Assembly (NCBI GenBank): GCA_034620365.1
Contig: JAQGEQ010000146.1
Span: 175,597-239,596 of the forward strand
Source: Pegea sp. RAD2-039
Taxonomy: Eukaryota; Chordata; Thaliacea; Salpida; Salpidae
Length of the DNA stretch: 64,000 nt
Direction of reading: 5' to 3'
The notes beneath the pieces are model-generated. The model was not told the origin of the DNA. It did no database searches and saw nothing but the letters and a program-made list of their open reading frames with translations. Shown here piece by piece: positions 11,291-24,166 of this stretch (its first letter is position 1; each line of letters begins with the position of its first letter). Both the position numbers and the translations under genes were made by a program.

Positions 11291-13130
11291 TTTAATTAAA
11301 TAAATAAATAAAATATGTACTTTTTTAGCACAAATGTTTTTTTTTTGTTAATCAGATAGTTTTAAACTTGTAAGTTGAAACTTTCTCATTTATAAATAAT
11401 CGATATGAGATAAATTTGAATACTATAGAATGAAAACTAATATTAATAAATACTTATATTTGATTAGCTCATAATTGTTTATATTTTACAAATTTTAGTT
11501 TATTTTTTAGCAGTTTAAGTTGTGAATTTTTGAGTTTTGAAACCTGACAAAAAGAATCATATAACAAACTTGAGTGTACTTATTTTGAGAAGCTTGCTTC
11601 TAAAAGTTTAAAACGTTAGATTTGTGAATACTTAAATTGAGCATTTTCGTTTCAATAATTGTTTTTTTATGTTTATTATTAATGTAGTTGTAAGGTTGCT
11701 TATACTAAATAAAGAAATACAAATATTATAGTTTCAGTTATTAGTTCTCTGAAATACTAAAATGTAGATTAATTATCGAATGGAACATGGAGAAAACAAG
11801 AAGATGTAAGTTATTCGGCATCGTACAAAAACTTTGAATTTTAATATCTAATGTGGTTTCTATTCCAATTGAAGTAAAACATTTGATGATAAAATTTCAA
11901 GTTGTTTAGTTACTTACCTTTACTTAAAAGATTCTATAGTCAGCAAAATAACAACAGAAATGCTTTTGCGCAAGCTTTACAAAACTAAAATATTTAAAAA
12001 GTTAACGCAGTTAGAAACATGCATATTAATATCAAATATATGCTACTGGAAAATAAAAATGTATAAATGTTTAGGTTTTAAATGGTTAAATTATTTGAAA
12101 CTACATAAATATTTTAAAATAATTATTTAACTTTGCCTTTAAAATGACTTAACATAAAATTACTTTACTTATTTAAAGTTGTAAAAATACTAATTTAGAA
12201 AATAAATTTCAAATTTTTTATCTGTAAGCCTTGCCAATTTGCCATTTTTAGACTGATCTAATATGACAACAGCAAATTTTGATTTTAGCACTTGAGACTT
12301 TGTGCAGACGACTTTTACATTGAGACTGATATGTCTGCCACATATCTACTCTACTTCAATCTGTATTTGTTTATTTTTATTTTTGTGTGGATTTGTAATT
12401 TATATATTTAATATTACAATAAGAGTTATTGCTTAAATTGTTATGTAAATTTTATTTAAAAAATTGTTTATTGTTTGATTTTTTATAATTGCAAATTAAT
12501 TAACTTTGTAATTAACTGTTTTTGTTTCTATATTTCGCCTACACAACTTTCATTTTTTGCTGCGTATTTTGAAATTTGCAAATTTCTATTTTTAGCCGAA
12601 TTTTTTTTTCAAACGATTTTTATTGAAATAATTTCAAGTTTAATTTTAACTTTAAACAATTTTTTTTTTATCAAAATCTAAATCATTTACTGATAATTTT
12701 AAATTAATAAGCAATTGTTTAATAATTTGAAAGAATATTAGTAAATATTATATATTTAATTTTTTTTAGGTTAACTTATTACCCATTTTCTAAATATTTT
12801 CAAAAATTGTGTTAAATATGAAGAACTTTGTTAAAATTTCATTTTTTTTGAATATTTCGATTTGATATTTTTATAAAACAAAATATTTTTGCAATTTTAT
12901 ATTAATATAGAGAATTGATTATTTATTTGTTTGAATATCTTGAACATTTTTAGTTGTTTATTGGTTTGAATTTTTTGCTGCAATATCCATAAATATTTTT
13001 GTGAATTGTTTTTTTTTACCAAAACAAATGTTGAAGTTTACGAAATCGAAATATTTGTAGCAATTTATCAATATATTATTTTTTTAAATTTATAGAATTC
13101 TTTTATTAGTTATTCTATATATTTAAATAT
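10650..13130. repeat. right arm of giant inverted repeat
   Basis: Mirror of 7290-9395. About 390 bp at 12437-12825 have no partner on the left, so one arm gained or lost a block after the duplication. The arm ends about 270 bp before the start codon of the SorCS-like gene. Confidence 0.85.
12437..12825. other. unpaired block in the right arm
   Basis: T-rich sequence interrupting the inverted repeat. Nothing coding is recognised; short open frames are runs of Phe/Ile/Leu codons expected from T-rich DNA. Confidence 0.5.
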
Positions 13131-13399
13131 TCTTTTATTAAAATTTATTTTTATAAAATTCTTTAAATTGTTTTTCTGTATATATAGAAATTCTTTTATT
13201 AAATTTTAATTTTATAGAATTCTTTAATTAGTTCTTGCCTATTAAAAGGTTATAAAAATTGAATATTTTTTTATAAAAATAAAACTAACTTTTTTATTAT
13301 TTTTACAACTTTATAATATTTTTTTATTCTTTAGATTCTGTTTGTTTTCGTTTTTATGTTTAAGTATAACTTCAGTATTCTAATTTGCAAATAATTAAA

Positions 13400-16300
13400 A
13401 TGAGAAACCAAGCTCTTTGTATACTTATTGTTTTGTGTTTGTTATTTGCACTTATTGATGGTAAAATTTTTTCATCAAAACAATTTTCTAAAAGAGGATT
13501 CGTGGAAAAGAGATCAAACGAATTTAGTTCGGAATTACAAAATATCCGGTTTGTTATTATTTTTTTTAAATAATTTCAACTATTTGTTTTGTTTTTTAAA
13601 GTTTAATTTTAATTTAAGTGTTGTTTATAAATGTGTAAACTTTGTTATTTTTTCTCGTATACAAATTCAAATCCCTTCTTTTAAAGACATAAAAGGTCTC
13701 TTCAACAAGGAGACCCTCCATCTGGCTATTCTGAGGTTAGAGAGTTGGCTGCAACTCAATTTGATCTAAAAAATGGAACTAGTCATAACCAAGCACTTAT
13801 TCACTGGTCTGGAAACAATAGCAAAGTAATTCACAGCATTTTCAATTTCATAAATTTATACATTGCTCAATTTTTTGAAGGTTATTTTTGTTTTAACTCG
13901 TAAAAAAGAATCAGTTTATATGGGGAAGATTACCCACAGCACATTGTGGAGGTTGGTTCATTTATTTTTTTGTTTAATTGAAAATACTCTGGCTTTTATC
14001 GTTTATAAAATATTTATAGATATTGAAATTTGTTTATCGCTATTTTTAAAAACTCTAAAAATATTGTAAATGGTATTTTTATATAATAAATTAGATATAA
14101 AATTCTATAAACTGAATATTTTTCTTAAAAAGGTCTATTGATTATGGAGAAACCTATAAGCAACAAAACTCCAAATTTGATGAAGACACAGTTTTAAAAA
14201 GTTATTTTATTTGTCCCACTGATAAGCAAAAGGTTTGTTTCTTACTCCACCACAAGCTCAATTGAAAAACATTGATGCCAACCTACAAAATCATTTAACT
14301 TTTATTGTTTAAGTCTAAAATTTCTCGTTTGTTCATTTCATTGATAAACAAATTTTTATGAAAAGCAGTAAATTGTGTTTAAAAACATCATTTTATAGAA
14401 AAACAAGTTTATTGTGAAGACACTTTTATTTATAACATCCGCTTTAAAATCATTTTTCTGTACAAGTATCTTGATTTTTGTTGTTTCCAACAGGCTGTCT
14501 TTATTGATAATCACCGCCAGTCTACACGAATTTGGATTACTACAGATGAAGGTGACTCATATACTTCTTATCAAATCGACTTTTCTGTCTATAAAATCGA
14601 GTTTCATCCAACAATATCGGATTGGTTATTGGGGTACAGTGGTCTAGAAGAAACTGTAAGTTGTAATTGCTTTTGCATTTCTGCAAACACTTTTAATAAC
14701 TCGTAATTTTGTGATTATTATGTCAAATTGAAAAGCAATTTAGTCGAAAAATAGGTTTCTACTAAAAATACATTTCCTTATCACTTATTCGCTTGTTTTT
14801 TTCATTCTTTTAGCTCTGGGTTTCTCAAAACCTCGGAAAAAACTGGACCAAGTTACATGCTCACGTGACTAAAGATAGGTGAATAATCAAAATACTGTTT
14901 CTCTATTGCGATTTATCTTGAAATTTTCAGATATTTCTGGGGCGTGACAAACGTGGAAGGTGGAGAACGTGCCGAATCAATTGTTCATTTTGAATATAGA
15001 GATTATTCAGTCATTCCTCAAAGTATTTAATCCGTTTTCATTTTGATTTTTCTTTATGTAAATCGAGTTTCTTTATTATTACTAAATTTTACAACATACA
15101 AGTTTGTAGCTTCTCTTATCTTATATCTGTATTTGAAAGTGATTTTTTTTTCTGATAACAAACAACCAGCTATCTAACTTTCTCAATTATTTATAACAGA
15201 ATTTTCAGCAACAAAACTAAATTGTTTTTAAGTCGGTTTAACACCTTGACTTGTAAAAATCCCTCATTTACCAGCAGTTGTAAAACTTTTGTACTTGATA
15301 GTTGAACCAATTACAAACTTTCTCACCAATTTGGTGAACATTAAATAAATTTAACATAAAAATAATTTTTAATCTCGAAATTTTATCTTATAAACCATCA
15401 ATAAATGGTTTTATTTTTAAAATAGTTGTTTACACGAAATTGTGATACATAAAAAAGTTTTCAGATAAAAGATAAAACTTGTTATCGTCAGTTTAACAAA
15501 TTTGTCATTTTCAAAATTGACTAGTAGGAGAAAATGTTAAAAATGTCTGATGTGGGTGAAAAGTATTCGAAAAATTTGATCAAATTGTAAAAATATGATT
15601 AAGAAAAGAAATACTAATTTCAAAATCTTCTTATTTTACTTATTTCTCAACTTGTACAGGAAGATATGCTGCCAAATCATGTTATGTTCCTCAATGCGAA
15701 CCAACTCCTTTTCAAACTCATTATGATAAACTAGGAAGAATTGACAAAGAGTCTTTATATGTTCAAGATCACTATATATTCGTACAAGTAAATACATCTC
15801 ACTTGATGTAAAAAATCAACTGATGATTTGATGTTTATAGAAACCTGGAGCTTTACAGAAGTTTTATGTTTCATATAAAAGAGCTTCTTTTGTCAAAAGT
15901 AAATTTGCTGAAACGTCAGTTGAGCAAAATGTGAGTACTCCATCGAAATTCCACTTTTCACATCTTATTCCAAACAGGCTTTCCATATCGTAAGTTCAGA
16001 TACTGGGACAGTAGTGGTAGGAGTTAGTCATGATGATAAGGCATGCCATCTGTATTTCTCAGATGAAAAAGGTGAAAATTTCATCTTATCAAAAGCAAAT
16101 GTTCGATATTTTCCACGAAAAGTGGAAGATGATGTCTCTGTTAGTATGGATATCCAACCAGTAAGTTCAAAATCAACTTGGAATCTTTCATCTTACAAAT
16201 ATCCATCAGATTCAAGGTGTAAAAGGAACCTTCATCATCAACGTCATCACTCCCGAAGGATATAACGTCACAGAGATCTCATGGGATAATGGGCGGACAT

Positions 16301-19300
16301 GGTCAGCGCTTTCTCGCCCAACTAACATCGATGGTGACCTTGCTGATATGTGTCCGGTAAGTTACTCCTAGCAACCAACGTGATGACGTCATATGATCTT
16401 CATCAACAGTCATGCACACTTAATTTGCATATTTTGATGACGCAAACACCAACTCGTTACTACGCACCTTCGTTGCTATCCAAAGAATCCGTTCCTGGTC
16501 TGATTATCGCGCATGGTTCGTGACGTCATCAGCTGAGTTGTTTTATAACGAGTTATGACGTAGGAAGTGTCGGGCAAACGGTGGAAGATACGCCTAGCCT
16601 CTTTAGTGTCTATGTAAGTCGTGATGCTGGTGTATCTTGGTATAAAGTGATGAAGAAAAGACATCTTTTCAATCTTGCCGACCATGGGGCGATGATTGTT
16701 GGTGTGCAGATGATGTTCTTACATCCTGTCAAGAAATTAGTGTAAGTTGAAAGTGACGATTGTACGGCGCAAGTAATCGAAACGACGATTTGTTGGTTAG
16801 TTTCAGCAACGATTTTGGTGCTTCATGGACATCTCATACCTTCTCTAAAGAAACTATCAACGTTGATGGTTTGCTGACTGAACCTGGAGAATATACTCAT
16901 CATTTTACGTACGCCCCCCTCCCGCTCCACCTTCTTTCTCTTTCTTATCTTTTAACTGCAGACTTTTCGGGCATAAAAGTTTTAACGATAACTGGAAACT
17001 TTATGCTCTCGATTTCTCATCGCTTGTTAGTCGAAACTGCTCTTACCCTGATGATTATGAGAATTATACGATGCCAGTAAGCAACCAGTTAACAAGCAAG
17101 CAGCTTCACAATTTCTATTTGCAGATGAGGGCTGACTCAAATTGTACTTTGGGAATGAAACAGACTGTTGAACTACTCAATAAAGAAGCCAAGTGTTTAG
17201 TTGGTCACGAATATAAGCGTTTTGTGCAAGTAGAAAAGTGCCCATGTCGACTAGTAGACTATGAGTGGTGAGAACTCATTTGAACTAATCCAGTCTCGTC
17301 TGCATCTTCCTTCTCTCTCTATACAGTGACATCAACTACATTCAAAGTGGAAATATTTGTATGAAGTTAAGTGATGTTCCTGGTAAGATCGATATGGTCG
17401 GTGATTACGGTTATGACGTCACAAACGCGCCGCTTCCACCTTGCGTCAACGGTTTTCGACTAGTTCCAAGCGGGTAAGCGATCACATGAAGCTCGATGCT
17501 TCTATTGTGACGTCACAACAGCAGTTACTCACCTGTATCCAATCTAGTTTCAGAAAAGTTCCTGGTGACGTTTGTTTCAACGATTTAAATGTAACAAAAC
17601 CTCGAAACGAAAGCTGTGGTGACGTATCGACGCCACAAACGCCTCATGCCTTCGATATGACTCTTGTTAATAGCAGTGACTCGGCTGCAGTCGGTGATAG
17701 ACTTTTCTTCGTCGTCAAGGTGACCCACCAATCTCTCTCTTTCTCTACTAACTCCGCGCGCGTTATGACGTCATACAGCGCTCTCAAGTCGAATGGCGAG
17801 TTCAGAAAGAGCTCGATTACTCGATGGACAATTACAGAGTTAATAAAGTAACAAAAGAAGAAGTATCGTTTACAACAGACCGACCAGGATACTATTTGGT
17901 GCAAGCAAGCTTAATGCCTCATAAAAAGGTTTCTAAAACCATACGAGTTAGCTTTTGGTGTAAGTATTGAAACGCGCGCGACATCCGCGCTTTTTTTTTA
18001 TGACGTTTCAATCGTTGTAGATCCAATCGAGAGGTTGTCACTATTCAACCCTTCAGTTGCCAATGTCAACAGCGATTTCGAAATCTTCAGCCTAATAAGC
18101 ATCGAAGACGGGTTACGCGGTACGCCGCGTACTGTTGGAACGATTGAATTTGTTTGGGAGACTCTAAATCAGGTAAAAAGTTTCTTGAACCGAAAAACTT
18201 TCGTTGACAAGTGAATAGCAGCAGAAGACGACTAATTCAAGTATGGTAAGTCGACGAGATGTGATTGGTGATTATATTATTCAAGCTGCTGTTCAAAGCT
18301 CTCTTAATCAAGTTGTTGGTTTCGGTCACATACGAATTACAGGTTTGTATTTACTTCACAAAAATCGATTCAACGCGAAGCTGTCTGTATCGCGCGTTGT
18401 TGATGACCACCTTTTACGCTTCACTGACTTTTCACTTTTAGCGTTTCGCTTTTTCTTTTCTACATATCTTCTTTGCAGCAACTTTGAGTTATTCAAACAC
18501 AAGTTTAAACTTTTTCATCTTACAAATTTGCTCTTTACCAAAATGGCTTCACAACTTTATGGCCTGAAATGTTTTTTGAACAGAATGTGTTCAAACTGTG
18601 CTCATGGAAACTGACTTGTTAGCGATTAATGATAGTCTCATCACTTATACTTGGATCACAGAGTTTACGTTCCTCGTCTATAACAAAATTAGAAGAGTAA
18701 GTTGATGTAGAAAGTAAGACACGATCTTCATCTGATTTCAAATCTTCAGATGATGTTGTTGGATGAAACAGTTAGAAATGTGATGGATTCAATTAACTTT
18801 AATACAGTCAATATGGAAGTTTTTATTCCTCCAAAACATCCTTTTACACCTCAATTAATCTTTATACCAAATGTTGGAGAACAAATAAGACCAAATTGTG
18901 AAGACGTCAAACTAGTAACCCCTCCCCCCTACCCCAAAACTTCATCTCATCTCATTTTGTTTCTAGTTGGCCTCAAAAACTTCGGCTTTGCTTCAAGCTT
19001 CTCCATATTCTTTACGAATAACTCAAGACGGCCTTTCCACTTCAATGACCATCAATGTCTATACACCAGGTAGCCAAATCGCGTTATGACGTCATAATCG
19101 CGCGTATCTTGCTTCGTCTACAGAACAACCATCGCATTCGAACGCGGGAATGATTGTCTTGATTGTACTAATCGTCATCGCAGTTGTCGTCATTGCAGTT
19201 GTCCTCTACACGCGTTACTCGAGGTTAGTGTGACGTCATCACCGCCATCACGAGTCTGTGACGTCATCTCTTGTCACAGTCGACTGAATTGTGCGTCGCC

Positions 19301-19478
19301 TATCTATTTCCGCGTTTCAAATATCACTAGAAATGGAACAAGTGCGCGATCTCATATTGTTCGATCGCGTACTGAAGACCAAAATCCGATTGTCGACGAA
19401 GATGAGTTTATGGATGATGAATTAGACACGATGGAGTCGATCAGAGGTCATTGTGACGTCATAAAAAGCGTCTACTGA
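13400..19478 (+). CDS. VPS10-domain sorting receptor, SorCS/sortilin family (multi-exon)
   Basis: This is a type I membrane sorting receptor spread over more than 20 short exons. Exon 1 encodes a signal peptide (hydrophobic core LCILIVLCLLFALIDG) and a basic propeptide. Joining exon 1 to exon 2 creates RHKR followed by Ser, a furin-type cleavage site as is usual in this family. The VPS10 beta-propeller starts with ALIHWSGNNS and continues through sortilin-like blades (SIDYGETY, LGKNWTKLHAH, ISWDNGRTW). The Cys-rich 10CC-type module follows (KCPCRLVDYE...C, around 17240-17340). After it come PKD/SorCS-type beta-rich regions (17600-19060), one transmembrane helix (exon 19124-19223, GMIVLIVLIVIAVVVIAVVL) and a ~65-residue tail (19280-19478) with the acidic stretch DEDEFMDDELDTM, plausible for adaptor binding. 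Most introns are about 50-80 bp, many with a TGACGTCA palindrome; one is ~635 bp (about 15023-15658). The SorCS assignment rests on the extra domains after VPS10. Confidence 0.85.
15023..15658. other. large intron of the SorCS-like gene
   Basis: About 635 bp between the exon ending in SVIPQ and the exon starting RYAAKSCYV. AT-rich, nothing else seen. Confidence 0.6.
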
Positions 19479-19720
19479 CATCGGGTGTTGTTGATAGGCA
19501 CTGCGGCAAATTAAATTGGAAATATCGGCGGATTTCACTCAATTTCCCGAATGGTTTTCCTCTACCGTCTCCTGTAGATATTTTGACATTCGGGACGTAG
19601 AAGCGTAAAAAGCATCGCGTTATGACGTCAGAGCATCAACAAACATACCATTGTGCCTAGCTACGTATATTTCCAACAAATTTGACCAGCGCTTAACATC
19701 ATCATCATCAACATCAATTT

Positions 19721-19850
19721 TCACGACCTTGAAGAAAAGTCTTTCAAAATATTATCTTCAAACGTCTTATGCCAAAATTCGAATGGTGCCTCATCTGCAT
19801 AGCAACCGTCCACTAAATCATCATCACTTTCAAGCCTTCTGTAATCTACA
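19721..19850 (-). CDS. possible orphan terminal exon, acidic peptide
   Basis: On the minus strand a good acceptor (tgtatctgtttag) precedes an open frame of about 43 codons with natural-looking composition (DVDYRRLESDDDLVDG, then FEFWHKTFEDN) ending in a stop. No partner exon was convincingly found; a Cys/Asp-rich open stretch around 20300-20390 on the same strand is one candidate. It could be the 3' end of an unrecognised minus-strand gene or chance. The adhesion GPCR upstream already ends at 22369. Confidence 0.3.
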
Positions 19851-20876
19851 TCTAAACAGATACACATTTTTATATTCATCTTATAGTCAGAAATATTTGA
19901 TTTCATCAACATCTGTTGATTTGTAAATCTTCCTTAATCGAGTAAGTTTCGGAATTATTTTGTCCGGCGATGATACGGTATTATTTCTTGTTGTTTTTTT
20001 TATTTTTTACGGTTCTGTTATGTCTTGTTCACTTATATTTAAATTTTTAATAGTGCTACAAACACAAACAGGTTCCTAAATTCTGTAATCACGTCGGCCT
20101 TGAAGAAGCAGTTTTTTTGCAATATTTTTTTATCTAATTTTGATACAGATTTTTTTTGGTGCTTTAGAAATTAGATTATTTCACAAATTATGTTTCAAGT
20201 AAATTATACAAGAAAATGGGTAAATCAAGTGAAAAAACAACTTCGCAAATATATTCTTTCACACATTTTTTTCATCTGTTCATTAGCTGGCATTCCCTTT
20301 CAAATACATTTTCACCATCGAATCTTGCATCTTCATCGTTTTTAAGATTCAAATAAAACCACGTGCAGTTCCCTGTTCGTTTAAAATATCAATTTCTGAT
20401 CTTGTAGTTGATGAGACTGTAAGAAAGTTTATCTAATCAACAACAGAAGTAGAACTTTAGAATTTTTGATTAATTAGCTGAAAGTTATATTTGATAAATT
20501 AGAAAGTATAAAGTCAGACTTCAACTTTTTCTAAAAAGTCAAATATTAACTCGATGCTTTTAAATAAACTTTCATTCAAAACTTTCTAAATTTGTTTTTG
20601 ACAATTTGAAAAACGAATTTAGAAGTTATTTGTCAAATTAATTTTCGATTAGAAAAAGTATTTCAATAAAAGTCGGATTTTTTTACTGAAATAGAAGCAC
20701 ACGAACAAAAACTTCTTTAGTAAAATTAATTACAATTTATTTTGAGAATACTTTAAATTATTTTGTTAGAAAGTTTCGCAAATTTAAATTATTTATAGAA
20801 TTTCAAAATTTTTTTTAATTCTTGCTGAAGTTTTAGTCCACAAAGAAGCTTGAAAATTTCTAAAAATATTCTCATC
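19851..20876. other. AT-rich intergenic sequence
   Basis: No gene recognised with confidence. TTTT-rich tracts and possible minus-strand coding scraps near 20300-20440 only. Confidence 0.4.
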
Positions 20877-22305
20877 TTCACCTGATCTTCATCTTCACAT
20901 CTTGATCCTCATCTTTACCTGATCCTCATCTTCACCTGATCCTCATCTTCACCTGATCCTCATCTTCACCTGATTCTCATCTTCTTCACCTGATCCTCAT
21001 ATTCACTTGATCTTCATTTTCACCTGATTCTCATCTTCACCTGATTTCACTTGATCCTCATCTTCATTTTCACTTGATCCTCATCTTCACCTGATCCTCA
21101 TCCTGATCCTCATCTTTACTTGATCCTCATCTTCACCTGATCCTCATCTACACTTGATCCTCATCTTCACCTGATCCTCATCTTCACCTGATCCTTATCT
21201 ATCACCTGATCCTCATCTTCACCTGATCTTCATGATCTTCACTTGATCCTCATGATCTTTACCTGATCTTCATCACTTGATCCTCATCTTCACCTGATCC
21301 TCATCTTCACCTGATCCTCATGATCCTCATCACTTGATCTGATCTTCATCTTTACCTGATTCTTCACCTGATCCTCATATTCACTTGATCTTCATTTTCA
21401 CCTGATCTTCATTTTCACTTGATCCTCATCTTCACCTGATCCTCATCTTCACCTGATTCTCATCTTCACCTGATCCTCATATTCACTTGATCTTCATTTT
21501 CACCTGATCTTCATTTTCACTTGATCCTCATCTTCACCTGATCCTCATATTCACCTGATCCTCATCTTGATCTTCATCTTCACTTGATCTTCATCTTTAT
21601 CCTTATCTACACTTGATCTTCATCTTCACTTGATCTTCATCTTTACCTGATCCTTATCTACACTTGATCTTCATTTTCACTTGATCCTCATCTTCACCTG
21701 ATCTTCATCTTCACTTGATCCTCATCTTCACCTGATTCTCATCTTTACTTGATCCTCATCTTCACCTAATCTTCATCTTCACTTGATCCTCATCTTCACT
21801 TGATCTTCATCTTCACCTGATCCTCATCTTCACCTGATCTTCATCTTCACTTGATCTTTATTTTCACTTGATCCTCATCTTCACTTGATCCTCATCTTCA
21901 CTTGATCCTCATCTTCACTTGATCTTCATCTTCACCTGATCCTCATCTTCACTTGATCCTCATCTTCACTTGATCTTCATCTTCACTTGATCTTCATCTT
22001 CACCTGATTTTCATCTTCACTTGATCCTCATCTTTACTTGATCTTCATCTTCACTTGATCCTCATCTTCACCTGATCTTCATCTTCACTTGATCCTCATC
22101 TTCACTTGATCTTCATCTTCACCTGATTTTCATCTTCACTTGATCTTCACCTGATTTTCATCTTCACTTGATCCTCATCTTTACTTGATCTTCATCTTCA
22201 CTTGATCCTCATCTTCACTTGATCTTCATCTTCACCTGATTTTCATCTTCACTTGATCTTCACCTGATCTTCATCTTCACTTGATCTTCATCTGATCTTC
22301 ATTTT
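20877..22305. repeat. 17-bp minisatellite
   Basis: About 1.4 kb built from the 17-bp unit gatcctcatcttcacct and variants (ctt/cct, gatctt/gatcct, occasional 6-12 bp deletions), some 80 units. It ends ~65 bp beyond the stop codon of the minus-strand adhesion GPCR, so it may be transcribed in that gene's 3' UTR. The period is not a multiple of three, which argues against a coding role. Confidence 0.9.
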
Positions 22306-22368
22306 GTTCATTGTGTCGTTTTAAAATTAAATTTGTTTTATTTGAAAATAGTGAAATAAAAACAGAGA

Positions 22369-24166
22369 TTAGGAGAGCCAACAGAAGTGATTATTCATCT
22401 TCCTCTGCAGCTTGATCCTCAGATCTTCAGAAAAAACACAATAGATAGAAAAGAGAAAAAATCCTTGCAGCCCGTTGATGAGAATCGAGAAAACTCTTAT
22501 GAAGTCACTGGAGTCGGAGTCTAGACATAAAGCGACTGGTGATCACGTGTAATGACGTCATTAACCGCTTACCAGCGAGAAATTGCAAGAGAAGCGAGAG
22601 ACCTAACATCGGTGACATCAACAAGACTGCCTTCAAGCAGGTCAAAAGTCGGATAAAGAAGTTACAAACGGAAGTGACGTCATCAAGGCGAAAGATGAAG
22701 ATCGCGACGCGGAAAGCGATCACCGTGTTAATGATGATGATGACTCCAACAGGTAGAAGAGCTGTAAAGATCCGGAAGTAATCACTAAGCCAACATCGCG
22801 CGTAAATTTGCGGCGATAGTGATAAGGTCTTCATGTATGTCCCGCGGTGGGTCCCGATCCCGAGTGATAGGGCCACGACTACGGCGGGAAAAAACCAACC
22901 AATAAAAAAGCAGCATGGACGCGAAATCACTGAAGCGTGTAATACGTCATCAGAAATTCGTGTATACAACACGATACCTTCGAGAAGCATCCATGAAGCT
23001 ATAAAGAAGATGATTAGATGCAGGGATTAGAGATCAGATGAAGGATTACCGGATGCAAGAAGGAAGAAATGAGTGAGTCCAGTGAAGATTTGACAAATCA
23101 GTTTATTGTTGATCACTAAAACCTCCGAGATCGAACAAAGATGAAGTCCCAAAAGTGAGATACTGATGCTAAGCTGGATCAATGTCCTCTTCTCATCTGC
23201 TCCGAACTTCGATAAGATCGCGATTGCTGCTGCTAATGACGTCACAGAGATCGATTGTGTGACGTAACTGAGGATTTGAATCCATAAAGACATCTTCTTT
23301 ATCTTATATGAGAGCAAAATTGAGAAAGTTGTTGTGTGGTTGCATTCGCATTTCAACCAATCACGTTGTAGTGACGTCACACATCCGACAGATGACATGA
23401 CGTCATCAGTTGGATCAAAGAAGCTGCAGCGATAATTGGCGCTCAAAAGTTGGTCACGTGATTGCTTCAAATGAGATGTAACTTGAAGAAGACGTAAAGA
23501 TACTTTGAATTCAACTGGATGAGGGAAGATCTGATGATCTCGAAGAATCGTGATCGTGACGTAGGGAACAGACGACAACGAGATGTCAGTAATTTGGATT
23601 TTGTTGTTAATTTGTGTTTTTGAAAAAGCTTTTGAAACTGTTTGTGGAGGAGTAAAGATTAAAACAGAAGATGTCAAATTGGATTGTGAGTTCGGATCCT
23701 TGATGTTTACGATTAGGTCCTTATTGATGAAGATTGGTTGAATATTTCGATTTTGGACACTAGGTGGCGTGTTGAACAATTTTGAGTTGATTTTACCGAA
23801 GATTTGCTCTGAAGAGTTGATTTTAATGTCTTTAGTTGAATAAAAAGAAATTTTTTTCATTAAATCTTCGATTTTAAAGATAGTTTGATGAAAATAAGAT
23901 CGAATCTTCGCTTTTGAATTGTGTCTTGAGATGTTGTTCATCTTAGATATAAAGTTTTCTACAAAAAGTAAAAAGTTAGAAATTTTATTGATAAAAATCT
24001 AGAAACTTACCAAAAGTTTCTTCTGTATCTTCCACAGGGTCTGACTGGAAACCTAAAAGTTTAAGAAATTACATTTCAATATTTGAAAAATGAAAACAAA
24101 ATTACTTGATGATATTTTGATGACGACATTAAATGTGAAAATTAAATGAAATAAAAGATATCTCAT
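22369..24166 (-). CDS. compact adhesion G-protein-coupled receptor (5 exons, 509 aa)
   Basis: Exons 24166-24106, 24052-24011, 23958-23050, 22998-22573 and 22520-22369 join in phase (1530 nt including stop). Residues 1-20 form a signal peptide (MRYLLFHLIFTFNVVIKISS). About 200 extracellular residues without recognisable adhesion modules lead to a GPS motif near residues 216-226 (WLKCECNHTTTF), the autoproteolysis site of the GAIN domain. It has the two-Cys core and His-Thr-Thr in place of the usual His-Leu-Thr/Ser, so cleavage is plausible but not certain. Seven membrane segments follow, with family marks WMLLEG at TM3, the conserved CWL in extracellular loop 2 and NGLQGFF after TM7. The N-terminus is short for the family. 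The last intron (52 bp) holds TGACGTCA. Subfamily not determined. Confidence 0.9.

Noticed and set aside
9916..11295. Several separate short proteins in the palindrome spacer
   Set aside because: All are pieces of one decayed LINE ORF2 in shifting frames, matching copy E at 50346-51636.
12475..12681. 68-codon Phe/Ile-rich ORF
   Set aside because: T-rich low-complexity DNA within the palindrome arm; no evidence of a gene.
23027..23050. Stop shortly after TM3 in the adhesion GPCR (truncated receptor)
   Set aside because: A GT donor at 23049 and acceptor at 22999 remove a 51-bp intron and restore WMLLEG in phase.
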